From Tribonema minus (taxonomy: Eukaryota > Sar > Xanthophyceae > Tribonematales > Tribonemataceae): a stretch of 64,000 nt of DNA. The DNA is taken from the NCBI GenBank assembly GCA_017506865.1, contig JAFCMP010000092.1, positions 232,031-296,030 on the forward strand, given 5' to 3'. Each line of letters begins with the position of its first letter. Within the stretch, counting starts at the first letter, position 1. Shown piece by piece: positions 24,716-35,400 of this stretch. The notes under the pieces are model-generated. The model was given only the letters and a program-made list of their open reading frames with translations, made no database searches and had not been told where the DNA came from. The position numbers were made by a program, and so were the translations under genes.

Positions 24716-27700
24716 CTACGGAGGAGCCGGCGGTTCGGCGCTGGCCGGCGAGGGCCGCGGCACTTGCAACAGTGCGATGCGGCGGTAAGCGCTGACGTCG
24801 CCATCAGGGGCAATGACTGCGTTCCAGTTGTCGATCACGACACGTGTGAGCGCGCGCTGTAGCGCGAGGGAGGTGCGGCGGCGCCAGAAGGCAACGCGCT
24901 GCGCGAGATTGTAGCTGCCCTGCGAGCTCTGCTCGGCGAGTGCGTGTAGCAGCGCTTGGGTGTCGCGTGACATAGCGCCGAAGTGGTCAAAGGCTGCGGA
25001 AAATAGGGTGTGTGTAGTGGGGTCCAGGGCCCCTGAGACTACGTATGTGTCTATCTTTTCCTGCGAAGCCGATTCAAGCACGCGCTGCACATCGCGCGCG
25101 CCCCCCTGAGCCTGACGGAGGCGGGAGGGGCATGAGCTGTCACGTATGGTGACGTCTATGCAACAAGCTACTTCAAAGCCGCCGCGCAGTTTAGTGCACC
25201 GGCCTGCTGCTACCGCGTCGGCGCTCGGCTGCACTTTAGGGACTGGAAGGCAGACCTGGTTGCTGCCAAAGACGATGTCCATGAACTTGTTGAACCCGTG
25301 GCGCGCCGCGTAGCGGCGGAAGGGGGCAAGGGTGTCCCGGTCGAGACCGCGGAGGTGGGCCACCTGCTTGAGCAGCTGAAAGAGCGCGTCTGCGAGCAAG
25401 TTGTGTCGCGTGACGTTAAGCCCTTGTGTGCAGCGGCGCAGGTGGGCACCCGAGTCCACTGGTCTATGGCACTTGGGGCACCGCGCCGCAGCGGGGGCGG
25501 GGCGCTCCACGCCCAGGTGGCGCCGCAGCGTCTCGCGGAATTCCGGCGGGGACATGGTCTCCGCTGGGTCAGTGCTCGGCAATTGCGCCAAGAAACCCAT
25601 GGCCCCCTTAGAGGCGCCGCTGCGCCACGCCGCGACTGCTTCCAACGCATTTGCTGCTTCAAGCCGACGCAGCTGCGTGGCGGCGAGCGCTGCGTCTAGC
25701 ACCCGTGATAGCGCCGCTTGACGCCGCGGCAGCACGGCGGCCGGCGGGGCCTGGGCAGAGCCTGGCTCGCGCGCCACCGCTGGCGCAGCAGCGCGGCGCG
25801 CGCCGGCGCGAGTCCGCATGCCCGGCCCCGCAGCTCCGCCTGCCCGTTGCAGCAGATCGCGCAGCGCCCGCCATGCGCCGTCGTCCTGGCGCCAGTCCTG
25901 GTACCAGACCGTGGGCAGGAGCAGTGCGAGGGCCGCTGCAGCCTCATCGCTGCCGCTGCGCAGCTGCTGCAGGCAGGTAGCTATCTGGGTGAAGGTGAAG
26001 CCATAGCGGGCATGCTCTAGGACGCGGCTGCGTGCCGCGACTGGAAATGCCGCCAGTGCCGGCCCCATGCACTCGAGGGAACGTGCAGCAAATGCGGCAC
26101 ATGCACGGGGCGCCGCGCCCAGCACGCCAAAGCCACCACTCCCCAGCCGCAGATGCACGCGTACCTGCTGATGTGCTGGTAGCGTCACTGGGGCCTCGCC
26201 ACCCCAGTCGGCGCCGCGTACCCATGCCACTGCCGCCGCCCACAGAGAGGGCGGCGCCGCCGCCGCCGAAACCGCCGGCGGGCCGCGGCAATCGTCACCC
26301 GCCGCCGGCGCGCGCTGGTGGGCCGGCGGCGTAAGACCCGCCGATGGCTCCTGCGCCAGCGCGGCCACGGCCGCTAGCGTGATGGCGTCGAAGCGCCGTA
26401 GCTCCTCGTGCGTGAGGGATGGCGCTGTATTGCGCGAGACATGCCCTGCGCGGGCGGGGACGGCAAGACGCAGAATGGAGAAGGCAGCCTGCACATCCTC
26501 CATCTGCACAAGCTCCGCAACCAGGCGGTCGGTGCCGGGGGCACGAAGGGTCGCCGCCACTTGCGCGCGCACGAAGCCCTCGGTGCCGACCGGCACCCCC
26601 ATCAGCGTGATGCCGTCGTCACATACTGGTACGGGGACATTGGCGGCGGCAAAGACGGCGGCGGCGCGCTCGCGGGCGCCGCCTGAGGCCGGCACCACCG
26701 CCGCGCATTTCGTGACGTTGACCTGAATGTTGAGCTCGCTCAGCGCCTGTTGTATGAAGCAGAACGCGCGGCCAACGTGGTCGAGCACCGGCGCGTCACA
26801 GCTGGGCGTCATGATGGTGAGGTCATCGAGGTAGCCCGGAAGCGCCAGTTGCGGGAACTTGGCGCGGGCAGCCACCATGGTGCCGCGCAGTGCCAGCGCG
26901 AACAGCAGCGGCCCCAATGGGTCGCCCTGCTGCACGCCCTGTTGGGAGAGGATGATGGCGGCGTCGGCGTGCCCATCTAGGCCAAATTGTAGCCAAGGGG
27001 CCCGGCCGGGGCCGTAGATGTGCTCGACGTAGCCGTACAGGCCAGGCAGATGCTCGGCCACCGCGGTGAGGACTGCCGAGCGCGACAGCGCGTTGAAGGC
27101 ATTACTGCCGTCAATGGCAAGGAGCACGCCGCCGCACTCATGCGTGAGCTGCGCCATGAGCGCCACTCTCTCTGCGCCCCCCCGCGCGCCGACCCCAAAC
27201 TGGCCAATTGGTTCCAGCAGCGCGGAGACGCGGTCCCGGGTGTCCGTGCAGAAGGTGCGGGCGAACAGGCGGCGGATGGTGTCGCCGCACGCGATGGGGC
27301 GCGCCTTCTCGCCCACAGCGCTGAGGCGCGCGGCCGCGTGAAGGCGCCAAAAGGGGGCGGGCAGCGCGGCGGGGGTGGAGTACACCGCGGTACCCAGCCA
27401 CGCCAGCAGCTCAAGGAGCCAGTCAACCGTGCGCCCCGACGTGTGCGCCGTGTGCCGGACGCACTGCTGGAGGTGGGAGTTGCGCAGCCCAGAGGGACCG
27501 GCGGCCGAGCCAGGGTTGGCGGCGAGGATGGCCTCGCGTAGCCCGTCCGCCGTGAATGAAGCGCAGTTGAGTGGTGCCGGCGCCGCCAGCGCCGCCGCCG
27601 CCACCAAGCTGCGCGCCCGCGATGCCGCGGCATCCAGCTTCGCAGACGCATCGCCAGCTGGGTGTTTAGCCTGCAGTTTATGCAAGGTAGCAGAGTCGCG

Positions 27701-28882
27701 GGGGGCAGATGTGTCAGCACCCTCCGCCAGCAGCCGCGCGGCGCGCCCGACGCCGCCCGGCTGCCGCGCCGTCGCCGCCGCGCGTTCCCGCACTGCCGCC
27801 GCCGCCTCCGTCATAGACCTAGCGCGGCGCGTGCACGCACGGGCGGCGCCGCGGCGGCAGAAGGCCAGCGCTGTGCGCGTGAGCAGGTCCAGGTCGCCTG
27901 CCACGAAGGCCGCAAAACGGTGCGCCCGCGGCAGGGAGCCGTCGGGTACAAGCAGCAGGCACGGCAGCAGATGCAGCAGCTTGCACCATGCACCGGCTGT
28001 GGCGGACGCCTGTGCCGCTGCCTCAACCCCGTGTGCCTGCGCTACCGCCGTCTGCGCTTCCCGGAGGCCCGCCAGCGTGGCCGTCAAGGCGGCTGTGAAG
28101 TCCGAGCGGTGCTCCAGGCGAATGCGGCGGCCGACCACCAGTTGCTGCTGCAGAACATAGTCAAAGGAGAGGTCGTCAAGCGCTGCGCGCGCGGGCGAGA
28201 GCGGCGCCAGCGTCCAGAGCGGAAGCGCGCTGCGCCATGTTGGCCCTGCCGCAGCCACAGCGGCAGCTGCGCGGGCGCCGGGGCCGCGCGCGCCGCCGCT
28301 GGCTGTAGAGAGGGGGAGGATGGGGGGCAGAGGCGCGACGCGGGGCCCGTGTGGCCGCTGCGTTGCGGCCGCCCCCCGGGACTTGTACAGGTGGTCGCGC
28401 TGGTGCAATTTCGTGCGCACGCACCCTGGCTCGCCGCACGAGGCGCATGCGCAGAGTAGCAGCTCGGGTTCCACGGCGTAGTAGGTGCCCGCGCCGGCTC
28501 GGTGGAGAGTCAAACACTCATCGTCGACCGCCTGCATACGCGCGAGAAAGTCGGCAGGCACATTCGGATGCTCGCGGCGCTGGTGATCCGCCAGCGTCGT
28601 GGCGATGCGGCGCGCCAGCGCCAGCGACGCCGACGTCTGCGCCGTGAGCGTGTTCGCCTCCCCGTTCCGGCGGAGGCGCGGTTTGGGCACTGGCACCCGA
28701 AAGAGGCAGCCAGTGTCATATAAAGGGCAGCGCGGATAGATGGCAGCTGTTGCAGGCTGAGCGGGCGCCTGCACTGCCTCAGGCTGCGCAGGGTCTATGC
28801 CCGCCGCGGCAGCCGCTGCTGCAGCAGCAGCTGCCGCAATGGCCGCCGGTGCGGCTCCCCCTGAAGTAGAGTCAGACATCAT
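24716..28882 (-). CDS. LINE ORF2: reverse transcriptase with restriction-like endonuclease
   Basis: 1388 residues starting at a double ATG. Residues about 50-125 hold Cys/His positions (CPLYDTGC ... HQRREH) like the DNA-binding finger of R2-type proteins. RT motifs are clear: RPIACGDTIRRLFART (motif 2), LAIDGSNAFNALS near 592 (catalytic Asp), GVQQGDPLGPLLFAL near 655, and GYLDDLTIM near 686 (catalytic Asp pair). Near 1137 CPKCHRPVDSGAHLRRC gives the CX2CX8HX4C motif that precedes the restriction-like endonuclease. The following FMDIVFGSN and DVTIRDS supply acidic residues of that nuclease. The enzyme would nick target DNA and prime cDNA synthesis from the nick. The stop is TAG. Ala, Arg and Gly are heavily used. 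The subclade cannot be decided without a tree. Confidence 0.9.
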   Translation of the reverse strand: MMSDSTSGGAAPAAIAAAAAAAAAAAAGIDPAQPEAVQAPAQPATAAIYPRCPLYDTGCLFRVPVPKPRLRRNGEANTLTAQTSASLALARRIATTLADHQRREHPNVPADFLARMQAVDDECLTLHRAGAGTYYAVEPELLLCACASCGEPGCVRTKLHQRDHLYKSRGAAATQRPHGPRVAPLPPILPLSTASGGARGPGARAAAAVAAAGPTWRSALPLWTLAPLSPARAALDDLSFDYVLQQQLVVGRRIRLEHRSDFTAALTATLAGLREAQTAVAQAHGVEAAAQASATAGAWCKLLHLLPCLLLVPDGSLPRAHRFAAFVAGDLDLLTRTALAFCRRGAARACTRRARSMTEAAAAVRERAAATARQPGGVGRAARLLAEGADTSAPRDSATLHKLQAKHPAGDASAKLDAAASRARSLVAAAALAAPAPLNCASFTADGLREAILAANPGSAAGPSGLRNSHLQQCVRHTAHTSGRTVDWLLELLAWLGTAVYSTPAALPAPFWRLHAAARLSAVGEKARPIACGDTIRRLFARTFCTDTRDRVSALLEPIGQFGVGARGGAERVALMAQLTHECGGVLLAIDGSNAFNALSRSAVLTAVAEHLPGLYGYVEHIYGPGRAPWLQFGLDGHADAAIILSQQGVQQGDPLGPLLFALALRGTMVAARAKFPQLALPGYLDDLTIMTPSCDAPVLDHVGRAFCFIQQALSELNIQVNVTKCAAVVPASGGARERAAAVFAAANVPVPVCDDGITLMGVPVGTEGFVRAQVAATLRAPGTDRLVAELVQMEDVQAAFSILRLAVPARAGHVSRNTAPSLTHEELRRFDAITLAAVAALAQEPSAGLTPPAHQRAPAAGDDCRGPPAVSAAAAPPSLWAAAVAWVRGADWGGEAPVTLPAHQQVRVHLRLGSGGFGVLGAAPRACAAFAARSLECMGPALAAFPVAARSRVLEHARYGFTFTQIATCLQQLRSGSDEAAAALALLLPTVWYQDWRQDDGAWRALRDLLQRAGGAAGPGMRTRAGARRAAAPAVAREPGSAQAPPAAVLPRRQAALSRVLDAALAATQLRRLEAANALEAVAAWRSGASKGAMGFLAQLPSTDPAETMSPPEFRETLRRHLGVERPAPAAARCPKCHRPVDSGAHLRRCTQGLNVTRHNLLADALFQLLKQVAHLRGLDRDTLAPFRRYAARHGFNKFMDIVFGSNQVCLPVPKVQPSADAVAAGRCTKLRGGFEVACCIDVTIRDSSCPSRLRQAQGGARDVQRVLESASQEKIDTYVVSGALDPTTHTLFSAAFDHFGAMSRDTQALLHALAEQSSQGSYNLAQRVAFWRRRTSLALQRALTRVVIDNWNAVIAPDGDVSAYRRIALLQVPRPSPASAEPPAPP

Positions 28883-28915
28883 TACGGTGGATGAGGGGAG
28901 CGCCGCACCGGCGGC

Positions 28916-31408
28916 TTACAGGCCCGAGGCGCCGCCGCCTCCCTCCGATGCCGGCGGCTGGGCCGTCGAGGTGGAGAGGAAGCGGTCGGCGGCGGACTGA
29001 CCTTGGGGCAGCCCGCGCGCGGGGCGTGCAGCGGGGGGTTCCGCCGCCGAGCCCGGCGTGCGCTCAGCAGCCGTGCGCTTGCGGCTGGCGCGGGGTGTGC
29101 CACTGTCGGACATAAGCGCGCTGCTGTCACTGGCAGGCATGGGGGGCTGCCTACTGCGCGAGGGGGAGGCGCTGCAGTCGCTGCCGTGCCGAGCCGCTGG
29201 CGACGATGCGCGCCGACACCGCGAGCGCCCGCGTGAGCAAGAGCGCGGCGGCTGCCGCGGCGCCGCTGCTGCCTCCAGTGCCACCGCGGGGTCCGCTGCC
29301 GCGCTTGCGGCCGCTGCCGCTGCCGCGCTGGCAGCGCCTACAGCAGGCGGCGGCGCGCCCGCCGCCGCCGCGCCTGCCGCCGCCGCGCCCGCCGCCGTTG
29401 CCCCGTCCGCCGCCACCGCCGCCGCAGCGCCAGCCGCTGCAGAGCTAGCCTCAAGGTCTCCCGCCACGGGCGTGGTGGCCACCGCGCCGGCGGCGTCCGC
29501 CGCCGGCACCGCCACGCTCGCAGCGCGCGCCGCTTCCGCTGTCAGCTGCGCCTCGAGTCGAGCGGTCGCCGCAGCGTTGCGCACCTGCTCTCCTTCGCGC
29601 AGGCTCCGTTGCTGCGCCGCCAGCCGCTCCGCACGAACTTGCTCTGCCAGAGACCGGTCGCGATCGGCCTCAGCAGCCCGCTTTCCCGCCTCGGAGGCTG
29701 CCAGCAGCTTTGTCAGTGCCTTGACCTGCTGCTGCAGCCCCTTCCGCGCGGTCCTCCCCTCCAGGATGCCCCCCTGCAGCTGCTGAATGCGCTGCTCCTG
29801 GCCCAGCTGCGCAGGGTCCGCGTCGGCCGCCGGCGGCGGCGGCGAGGCGCCCGGCGACGCGCTCGCCAGCGCGGGCGTCGAGGCGGCGGCAGCGTCCGTC
29901 GCGGCGGCGCCGGTCGCCGCCGGCGCTGGGGGGTGCGAGGCGGCGGCGCCGGTGGGCGCACGCTGCGTCGCGGCGGCTGCCGCCGCGGCGGCTGCAGCCG
30001 TGGCTACCGCAGGGGCACCGGCGGCTGTGCCAGTGGCGGCGGCTGGCGTGGTGCAGGCCGCGGGGAGCGTGGTGTGCGCGCAGCGCGTTGCCCGGCACTG
30101 CTGACCCGGGCGCGTGAAGTGCCGTCGCAAGCAGGACGGGCACGCTGTCAGATTGTCAGGGCCCAGCAGCCGCAGCGCTACTTCCGTGCCGTCCACCGCG
30201 CATAGGACCGAGTGCGCGAGTCGCCGCGCAACGCCGCGGACCACTGTTAGCTCCCAAACACCCGCGGCGCCTGGCGATGCCGCCGACGCCGGCGCCGCGG
30301 ATGAGGCCGCACCGTTAATGCCTACGCCGCAGGTCTTCAGAGCGCTGGCCAGCAGCAGAAAGGCGGCGGAAGTGCCGCCGCCGCCCGCCCGCAAGCGCAC
30401 CGGCGCGATGGGCATGCCAGGAGCTGCGAGTGCGGGCGCAAGCAGCATTGCAAGCTGCGCTGCAGACCACGCCGCCGGCGCGCCGCGCACGGTGACCGTG
30501 ACCGGGGCGCTCATGTCACCAGCGCGGGTGATGCGCAGGCGGAAGCCGCTGAAGCTGAAGTCAGCGGAGTCGCCGACCGTTCCGAGCGCCGCGTCAACGA
30601 GCGCGGCCGGCGCCCGCAAGCATAGCGTGCGGAAGTCATCGCGAGGCGACAGAGGCCCCAGCGTCTCTGCACCCTTGAATAGGGACGCAAGTGAGGCAGC
30701 GTCTCCAGCGCCGGCCCTCGCCGCGTCGTGCATGTGCGTGAGCGCCGCCGCTAGCAGCTGCTGGCGCCCCCGCGTGAGTCGGGCGCGGCGCTGTGCAGCC
30801 GCCGCAGGGGTGCTGCGCTCGCGCTCGTGAGGCTGACGGGCCGGCGCGAGCTCTGCTAACAGTGCGCGGACGCTGGCCGGCAAGGCAGCCAAGTGCTCCT
30901 GGGTGTAGCAGGTGACTGGATCCACCGTAAACGAGACTAGGTCTGTGCCGGCTGCCGCCGCCGGCGGCACAAATGGCTGTCCCTCCGCTGTCGGACGGCC
31001 CTGCACGCGCGCCGCCATCGCCATGAGGCGGCCCGCAGCGGCTCCACCCTGGCGCCCCACCGCCGCGACAGCGGGGGGCACGAAGAAGTACTGCTCCTGT
31101 TCCGCGGCGTGGAACATCTCGCTCGCCTGTTGGTATAGCTGCCCTGGAGTGAGGGCGGATGGGGCTGGGGTTGGCGTGTAGCTGCCTCGGGGAGTGAAGT
31201 AGGCTCCATCGTGGCCGTGCAGCAGCCGTGCCTCCTCCCGAAGCAGGTTGCTCTTCGCTGTAAGCGACGGGGGTGTTGTCGCAGTTTTGGCGGCTTTGGC
31301 CGCCCACGAGGCAGCAGCAGCAGGAGGGGTGGCCGCGCGACCATTTGGGCCAGCTGGCGTGTCGCCAGTCGCCGCTGGCAGCACCACCTCCATCGCTTCG
31401 GATGGCAT
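28916..31408 (-). CDS. LINE ORF1: Ala-rich nucleic-acid-binding protein
   Basis: About 830 residues from the first good ATG (MPSEAMEVV). The longer open frame to 31612 begins with a non-ATG codon. Around residues 415-435 there is a Cys/His cluster, CPSCLRRHFTRPGQQC followed by CAHT, resembling a small zinc finger. Before it an alpha/beta segment (APVTVTVRGAPAAWSAAQLA) could be an RRM-like fold. Residues about 535-610 form a coiled coil (GLQQQVKALTKLLAASEAGK). The C-terminus is Arg/Ser-rich with poly-Ala tracts. ORF1 proteins of LINEs bind the element RNA as multimers, and these features fit that role, but no specific family was recognised. Confidence 0.75.
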   Translation of the reverse strand: MPSEAMEVVLPAATGDTPAGPNGRAATPPAAAASWAAKAAKTATTPPSLTAKSNLLREEARLLHGHDGAYFTPRGSYTPTPAPSALTPGQLYQQASEMFHAAEQEQYFFVPPAVAAVGRQGGAAAGRLMAMAARVQGRPTAEGQPFVPPAAAAGTDLVSFTVDPVTCYTQEHLAALPASVRALLAELAPARQPHERERSTPAAAAQRRARLTRGRQQLLAAALTHMHDAARAGAGDAASLASLFKGAETLGPLSPRDDFRTLCLRAPAALVDAALGTVGDSADFSFSGFRLRITRAGDMSAPVTVTVRGAPAAWSAAQLAMLLAPALAAPGMPIAPVRLRAGGGGTSAAFLLLASALKTCGVGINGAASSAAPASAASPGAAGVWELTVVRGVARRLAHSVLCAVDGTEVALRLLGPDNLTACPSCLRRHFTRPGQQCRATRCAHTTLPAACTTPAAATGTAAGAPAVATAAAAAAAAAATQRAPTGAAASHPPAPAATGAAATDAAAASTPALASASPGASPPPPAADADPAQLGQEQRIQQLQGGILEGRTARKGLQQQVKALTKLLAASEAGKRAAEADRDRSLAEQVRAERLAAQQRSLREGEQVRNAAATARLEAQLTAEAARAASVAVPAADAAGAVATTPVAGDLEASSAAAGAAAAVAADGATAAGAAAAGAAAAGAPPPAVGAASAAAAAAASAAADPAVALEAAAAPRQPPRSCSRGRSRCRRASSPAARHGSDCSASPSRSRQPPMPASDSSALMSDSGTPRASRKRTAAERTPGSAAEPPAARPARGLPQGQSAADRFLSTSTAQPPASEGGGGASGL

Positions 31409-31612
31409 GAAACGACTTGAAGTTGAAATGGGGCGGGCCCTGCCCCGCCCCTGGGACACGGTGGCGGCTGCCCCTCGTGGAGGGTGCCGAGCGTTGGCTG
31501 AACAGCAGGCACACAGGGTGGGAGTCACCAACGTGGCGCCAGCAAAATCCACCCAGAAACGTTGAAGTTGGAATGTCCTGACCTTGGAGTTGAAGTGTTG
31601 ACGGCGAATCAA

Positions 31613-34600
31613 ACCCCTACATCATAGAATGCGTGAATGTTGCATGCACAGCAACTACTTCATGATGCAGTGCAGGCCCGCGAGGCGGGGAGGGGCGGGG
31701 TGTGGAGGGGGGAAATGGCATGTAAGCGTGTCTGCAACACTCAGTCTGCCGCTGATGTCTGACAGGATACATTGCCACGCCCATATGCATGCACTGATCT
31801 ATAGCAACACAAGGAGGCCCTCCCTTAATCCTCCGGAAGTAGGGGGCGAGGGACCCATACCCATGGTGTAGAGGAGGCTAGCAAGGGGTAAGCTGCGCTC
31901 AAAGCGGGTCAGAGACCATCGCTCCCACCTCAGCAATGGTTTTTTGAACGTGCATCAAGTGCTGCTTTGCGTTGAATCTGTGAGCATTGAAATGGGTACA
32001 TATTGCGAGTATGAGTTCTTCCTTCCTGTGAGACCGTGTTGATTCTACGTAAGCACATCCAAGCACCACGATGCAAAAGTTTTATTTCGCAGCAACTTCA
32101 AAGCCGTTACGCACATCTTCACGAGGAGTGAAAAGTGGGACCATGATGAGAGCGCCCTGCAGGCCGTGAAGCGTGGCCGCAGGCTTGAGAATGCAGTACG
32201 AGACGTGCCGAGCGTCAATACGCTGAGCGCGCTCAGCGCCGCCTGTGCAGCAACACCTCACGCGCTGGAGAGCCAGCGCCAGAATAAGCTCCAGGCTTCT
32301 GGGTGTGTTGCCGCTGGGAGCGGCAACTCGACCCCAGCGCGCTGCTTGGTGAACGATTGTAGCGGTACGCATGTATGCATACCCGCTCGCAAAATCAGCA
32401 CGCCCAGATGCATCGGTAGTGTGGAGAATCGCGCGTGCGCCGAAATACTTAAGAAGGCTCGTGCCCTAAAGGTTCCCTCGCCTACAACACTTCCCGCCTT
32501 CCTCCTGTCCTCTTCCCCCCAGCCGCCCAGCAATCCATCAGGTCATAGGCTTTGACCTGACCATCAAGCACTGCATCACGTGTGTTCGCTGGGGTGGCAT
32601 GGCCACTTAGAGGGCTTCAGCGGCATCGATTACTACCAAAGGCACCTTCCAGCATCGTGCACGAATAAAAACGAACAGCAGCCGTTGTGGCAAAGGGAGA
32701 GAATGTAGTGATCTGGACATCCACAGCAGCTGGATGCGTACTCAGGGCACGGCATCTAATTTACGGTGTGAAGCAAAGTGGCAGAAGGGGGGGTGGGGAC
32801 CAGCACTACATGCAATTACACGTTCATTGTGTTTGCAGCACTGCAGCTGATATTCGATACGATGCACAACATGAGCAGTGATCCACAGCCGCATAACATG
32901 AAAGCAGAAGATTGACACTATAGTCTATATATATATATAGGCAACACTGCTTGTGGACAGCCAATGTACTTATTCATGCACTACCTTGGGGAGATGCTGA
33001 GATTTCAGCTGGTAGCTATTACAGCTTTGGGTGTGCACACCTTACTTGAAAGGGCGACATGCCGCCAGAAAGTTCCCTGGAGGTACCAGGCCTTCCTTAA
33101 TGATGTCATGAGGTATTTGCAAACATGACTTCATATTTGTAGTTATATGGCGCTAGCTGATCAGAACGTGAGAGCAATTTGACTTCTCTTCCCAAAACTT
33201 CGTTGAACAAGCTGGGTAAGACTGAGGAAAGCCCCCCACCCAAGCATTGGACTGTGCAGCTAGTAGCTGTGAGGACTTCAGATTCTACACCATTCAGGTG
33301 ATCTTTAATTTGTCGGTGGTGTGTTCTCTCTATTTTACTCTGTTCCCCGAGACGCTGCAAACAAGAGTCACCTTCAACATAGGCATACACATATCTCACC
33401 CATTCCACGTGTACTGTACACCACACATCATCACCCCCCGCCATGGCATGTTGCAATTTCTCATTGTAGCCAAGCGACACGCAGCTGCAACTATGCGTGC
33501 ACATGTGGGGAGCACAACTGCAGTGCGCATTCAACAGCACCTGATGCGCTGTGATGGCTAAGTGTCGTTAGCTGCCGCGTCATCAGCAGCAGCAAAATGC
33601 CAACACCATTGTTGAGCGTGTGCCATTACTTTTTAAAAAGTAGTATTAGTAAAACGCACAATTTGGTTGAACTTCTTGAAGTGTGCCCATTGGAGTATGC
33701 CTGATGGCTATGGCCGAGTATCAAGTGCCATGGTCATACGGAGCTGCAGAGTTGCATCTGTGTTGATGGAGTTGCGTCTGCGAAAAAATGCACATGGTGT
33801 CACACTGCAATGCCAATCTGATCAATCAACTAAACATCGCCTTTCACCTGACCATCAGTGATGACACAGTGGTAGCGGCATGCACAAGTGGACTGGCCCG
33901 TTACGATCCGTCACCTAGAGGGGCTTCAAAAACGCCACTGCCACCAAGGCGCCTTTCAGATCCAGCGTCGCGTGCGCATATTCAGATAAGCAAATACGAC
34001 ACTGAATTAAACGCTGACCTACACTCATGTTTTGAGTGATGAGCGAAGCTTCGCATGACATGGGCTATTGCGTACTCATCCACTGGTTATGTTCTACAGT
34101 TTGTGCACATAATTACAGGCGCCATCCATGTCGGCGTGCCCACCGGACATGCGCACGTCTGCCGAGAATAAAAACTGCAGTTGAAGTTGTGGGCGTCGAG
34201 CTGTGAGGGCAGGGCTTGGAAGTCAGAGTGCATCGCTAGCGGAGGAATTGCCTGAAGCAATCAACGCAAGGTACGCGCGCAACCTAGGGCGAATGAACCT
34301 TGAGTATTGAGGCAGAGCGGTGGCGTTTTGACCGACTGCCCCTCTCAACCAAGATCGTTGACTTTACATAAAGCGGAATGCATTCAGAACAAGCCTATAT
34401 TCTACATAGGTGCACATGATAGTGCCTCTCTGTCGTGTCACGTCGAAGTATTCGTTGACTGTAGTGAGGCTAGTGGCATAAATATACTCTCCGATGCTTG
34501 TCAGTTGGCATGCTCATGGCATGTACTTTTTATTAATTCTCGCTCAGGGCGCGAAAAAGCCCAGATGATTGGCATCTAGCTGTAAGGAATCTACATGTCG

Positions 34601-34634
34601 TATGACAGTCTAAAAGTGTCGCAACGACAACCAC
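31613..34634. other. No gene recognised
   Basis: About 3 kb with only short ORFs on either strand. It contains an AT dinucleotide run (32929-32939). Two stretches near 32557-32660 and 33849-33965 look like diverged copies of each other: both start TGACCATCA and share a CACTTAGAGGGCTTCA-like core. I found no tRNA, no domain and no upstream UTP14 exon. Confidence 0.45.
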
Positions 34635-34925
34635 TCAAACGCCGCCGCCGCCAAATGGCATCTCGGGGTCCTCCCCTACGTCCTCCTCCATGTGCCCCCC
34701 CCCCCTGGATTCTGCCATGTGTGTCATGACACGGCCAGAGTACGCCATGTGGAGCGCTGCCGACAGTGCCAAGCGTAAGCGCGCCAGGGCGATGCCCTTG
34801 AGAGCTTTAGGGCGCGCTCCTCCGGGCACTGACATCCTGCTGGCATACTCCGTCGCCACAGCCTCCAGCAGCTTCCGCCCCTGCTCCCCGATGCTGCCAA
34901 ATGACCCTATTGCCAAAGTGGCTGG
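34635..34925 (-). pseudogene. C-terminal fragment of an unrecognised ORF
   Basis: The last 95 or so residues of the minus-strand ORF (starting about SFGSIGEQGRKLLEAVATEY and ending in Gly/Val) look like ordinary protein, with a regular helical pattern and an acidic tail. The part to the right is translated minisatellite. It resembles C-terminal tails seen on mobile-element proteins in algae, but I cannot name a family. The upstream part is replaced by the palindrome and the 19-bp repeats, so it is at best a remnant. Confidence 0.3.
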
Positions 34926-34951
34926 AGTATAATATCCAATATTATACTCCA
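34923..34951. repeat. Perfect palindrome, 13-bp arms, 3-nt loop
   Basis: TGGAGTATAATAT, then CCA, then the exact reverse complement. It sits directly against the 19-bp minisatellite and about 420 bp outside the left end of the integrated virus. It can form a cruciform or hairpin. Confidence 0.9.
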
Positions 34952-34959
34952 CTCGGGGG

Positions 34960-35352
34960 GTATACGGGTATATGGGGTATGTATGGGTATATTGGGGGCA
35001 TACTGGTATATTGGGGGTATACGGGTATATGGGGTATGTATGGGTATATTGGGGGCATACTGGTATATTGGGGGTATACGGGTATATGGGGTATGTATGG
35101 GTATATTGGGGGCATACTGGTATATTGGCGGCATACTGGTATATTGGCGGCATACGGGTATATTGGCGGCATACTGGTATATTGGCGGCATACTGGTATA
35201 TTGGCGGCATACGGGTATATTGGCGGCATACTGGTATATTGGCGGCATACTGGTATATTGGCGGCATACTGGTATATTGGCGGCATACGGGTACACATGT
35301 GGCATACGGGTACACATGGGGCATACGGGTATACATGGGGGGTATATGTGTA
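34960..35352. repeat. 19-bp minisatellite, about 20 copies
   Basis: Unit GGCGGCATACTGGTATATT, with variants GGGGGCATACTGGTATATT and GGTATACGGGTATATGGGG at the left end and GGTACACATG variants at the right end. The unit length of 19 is not a multiple of three and the unit holds few stop codons. Several frames on both strands therefore stay open, giving repetitive YWYIGGI or QYAANIPVC peptides that are artefacts. Confidence 0.9.
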
Positions 35353-35374
35353 CATGATTGCTCCCACCCTCCAC

Positions 35375-35400
35375 TCGCGTCTCGTGTCCCGTGAGGGTCG
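35375..35400 (+). repeat. Left terminal inverted repeat of the PLV
   Basis: A 26-bp segment matching the reverse complement of 53366-53391 at 24 of 26 positions; the shared core is TGTCCCGTGAGGGTCG. A second block, TTCAGGCAGTTCGC at 35401-35414, matches the reverse complement of 53283-53296 exactly. The right arm therefore has about 70 bp extra between the two blocks. No clean target-site duplication was found. Confidence 0.7.

Larger units (their letters stand above)
24716..31408 (-). mobile_element. Non-LTR retrotransposon (LINE), two ORFs, restriction-like endonuclease type
   Basis: ORF1 (31408-28916) and ORF2 (28882-24716) lie head to tail on the minus strand, 33 bp apart. ORF2 has N-terminal zinc-finger-like residues, a complete reverse transcriptase and a C-terminal CCHC plus nuclease domain. 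This is the layout of R2/NeSL-type elements that integrate by target-primed reverse transcription. Both ORFs are open over their whole length, so this copy may be young. The 5' untranslated region extends right of 31408. The 3' end, poly-A or simple tail, and target-site duplication were not resolved. Confidence 0.85.

Noticed and set aside
24716..31612. Many 60-260 codon ORFs on both strands within the LINE
   Set aside because: Shadows of ORF1 and ORF2 in a very GC-rich region.
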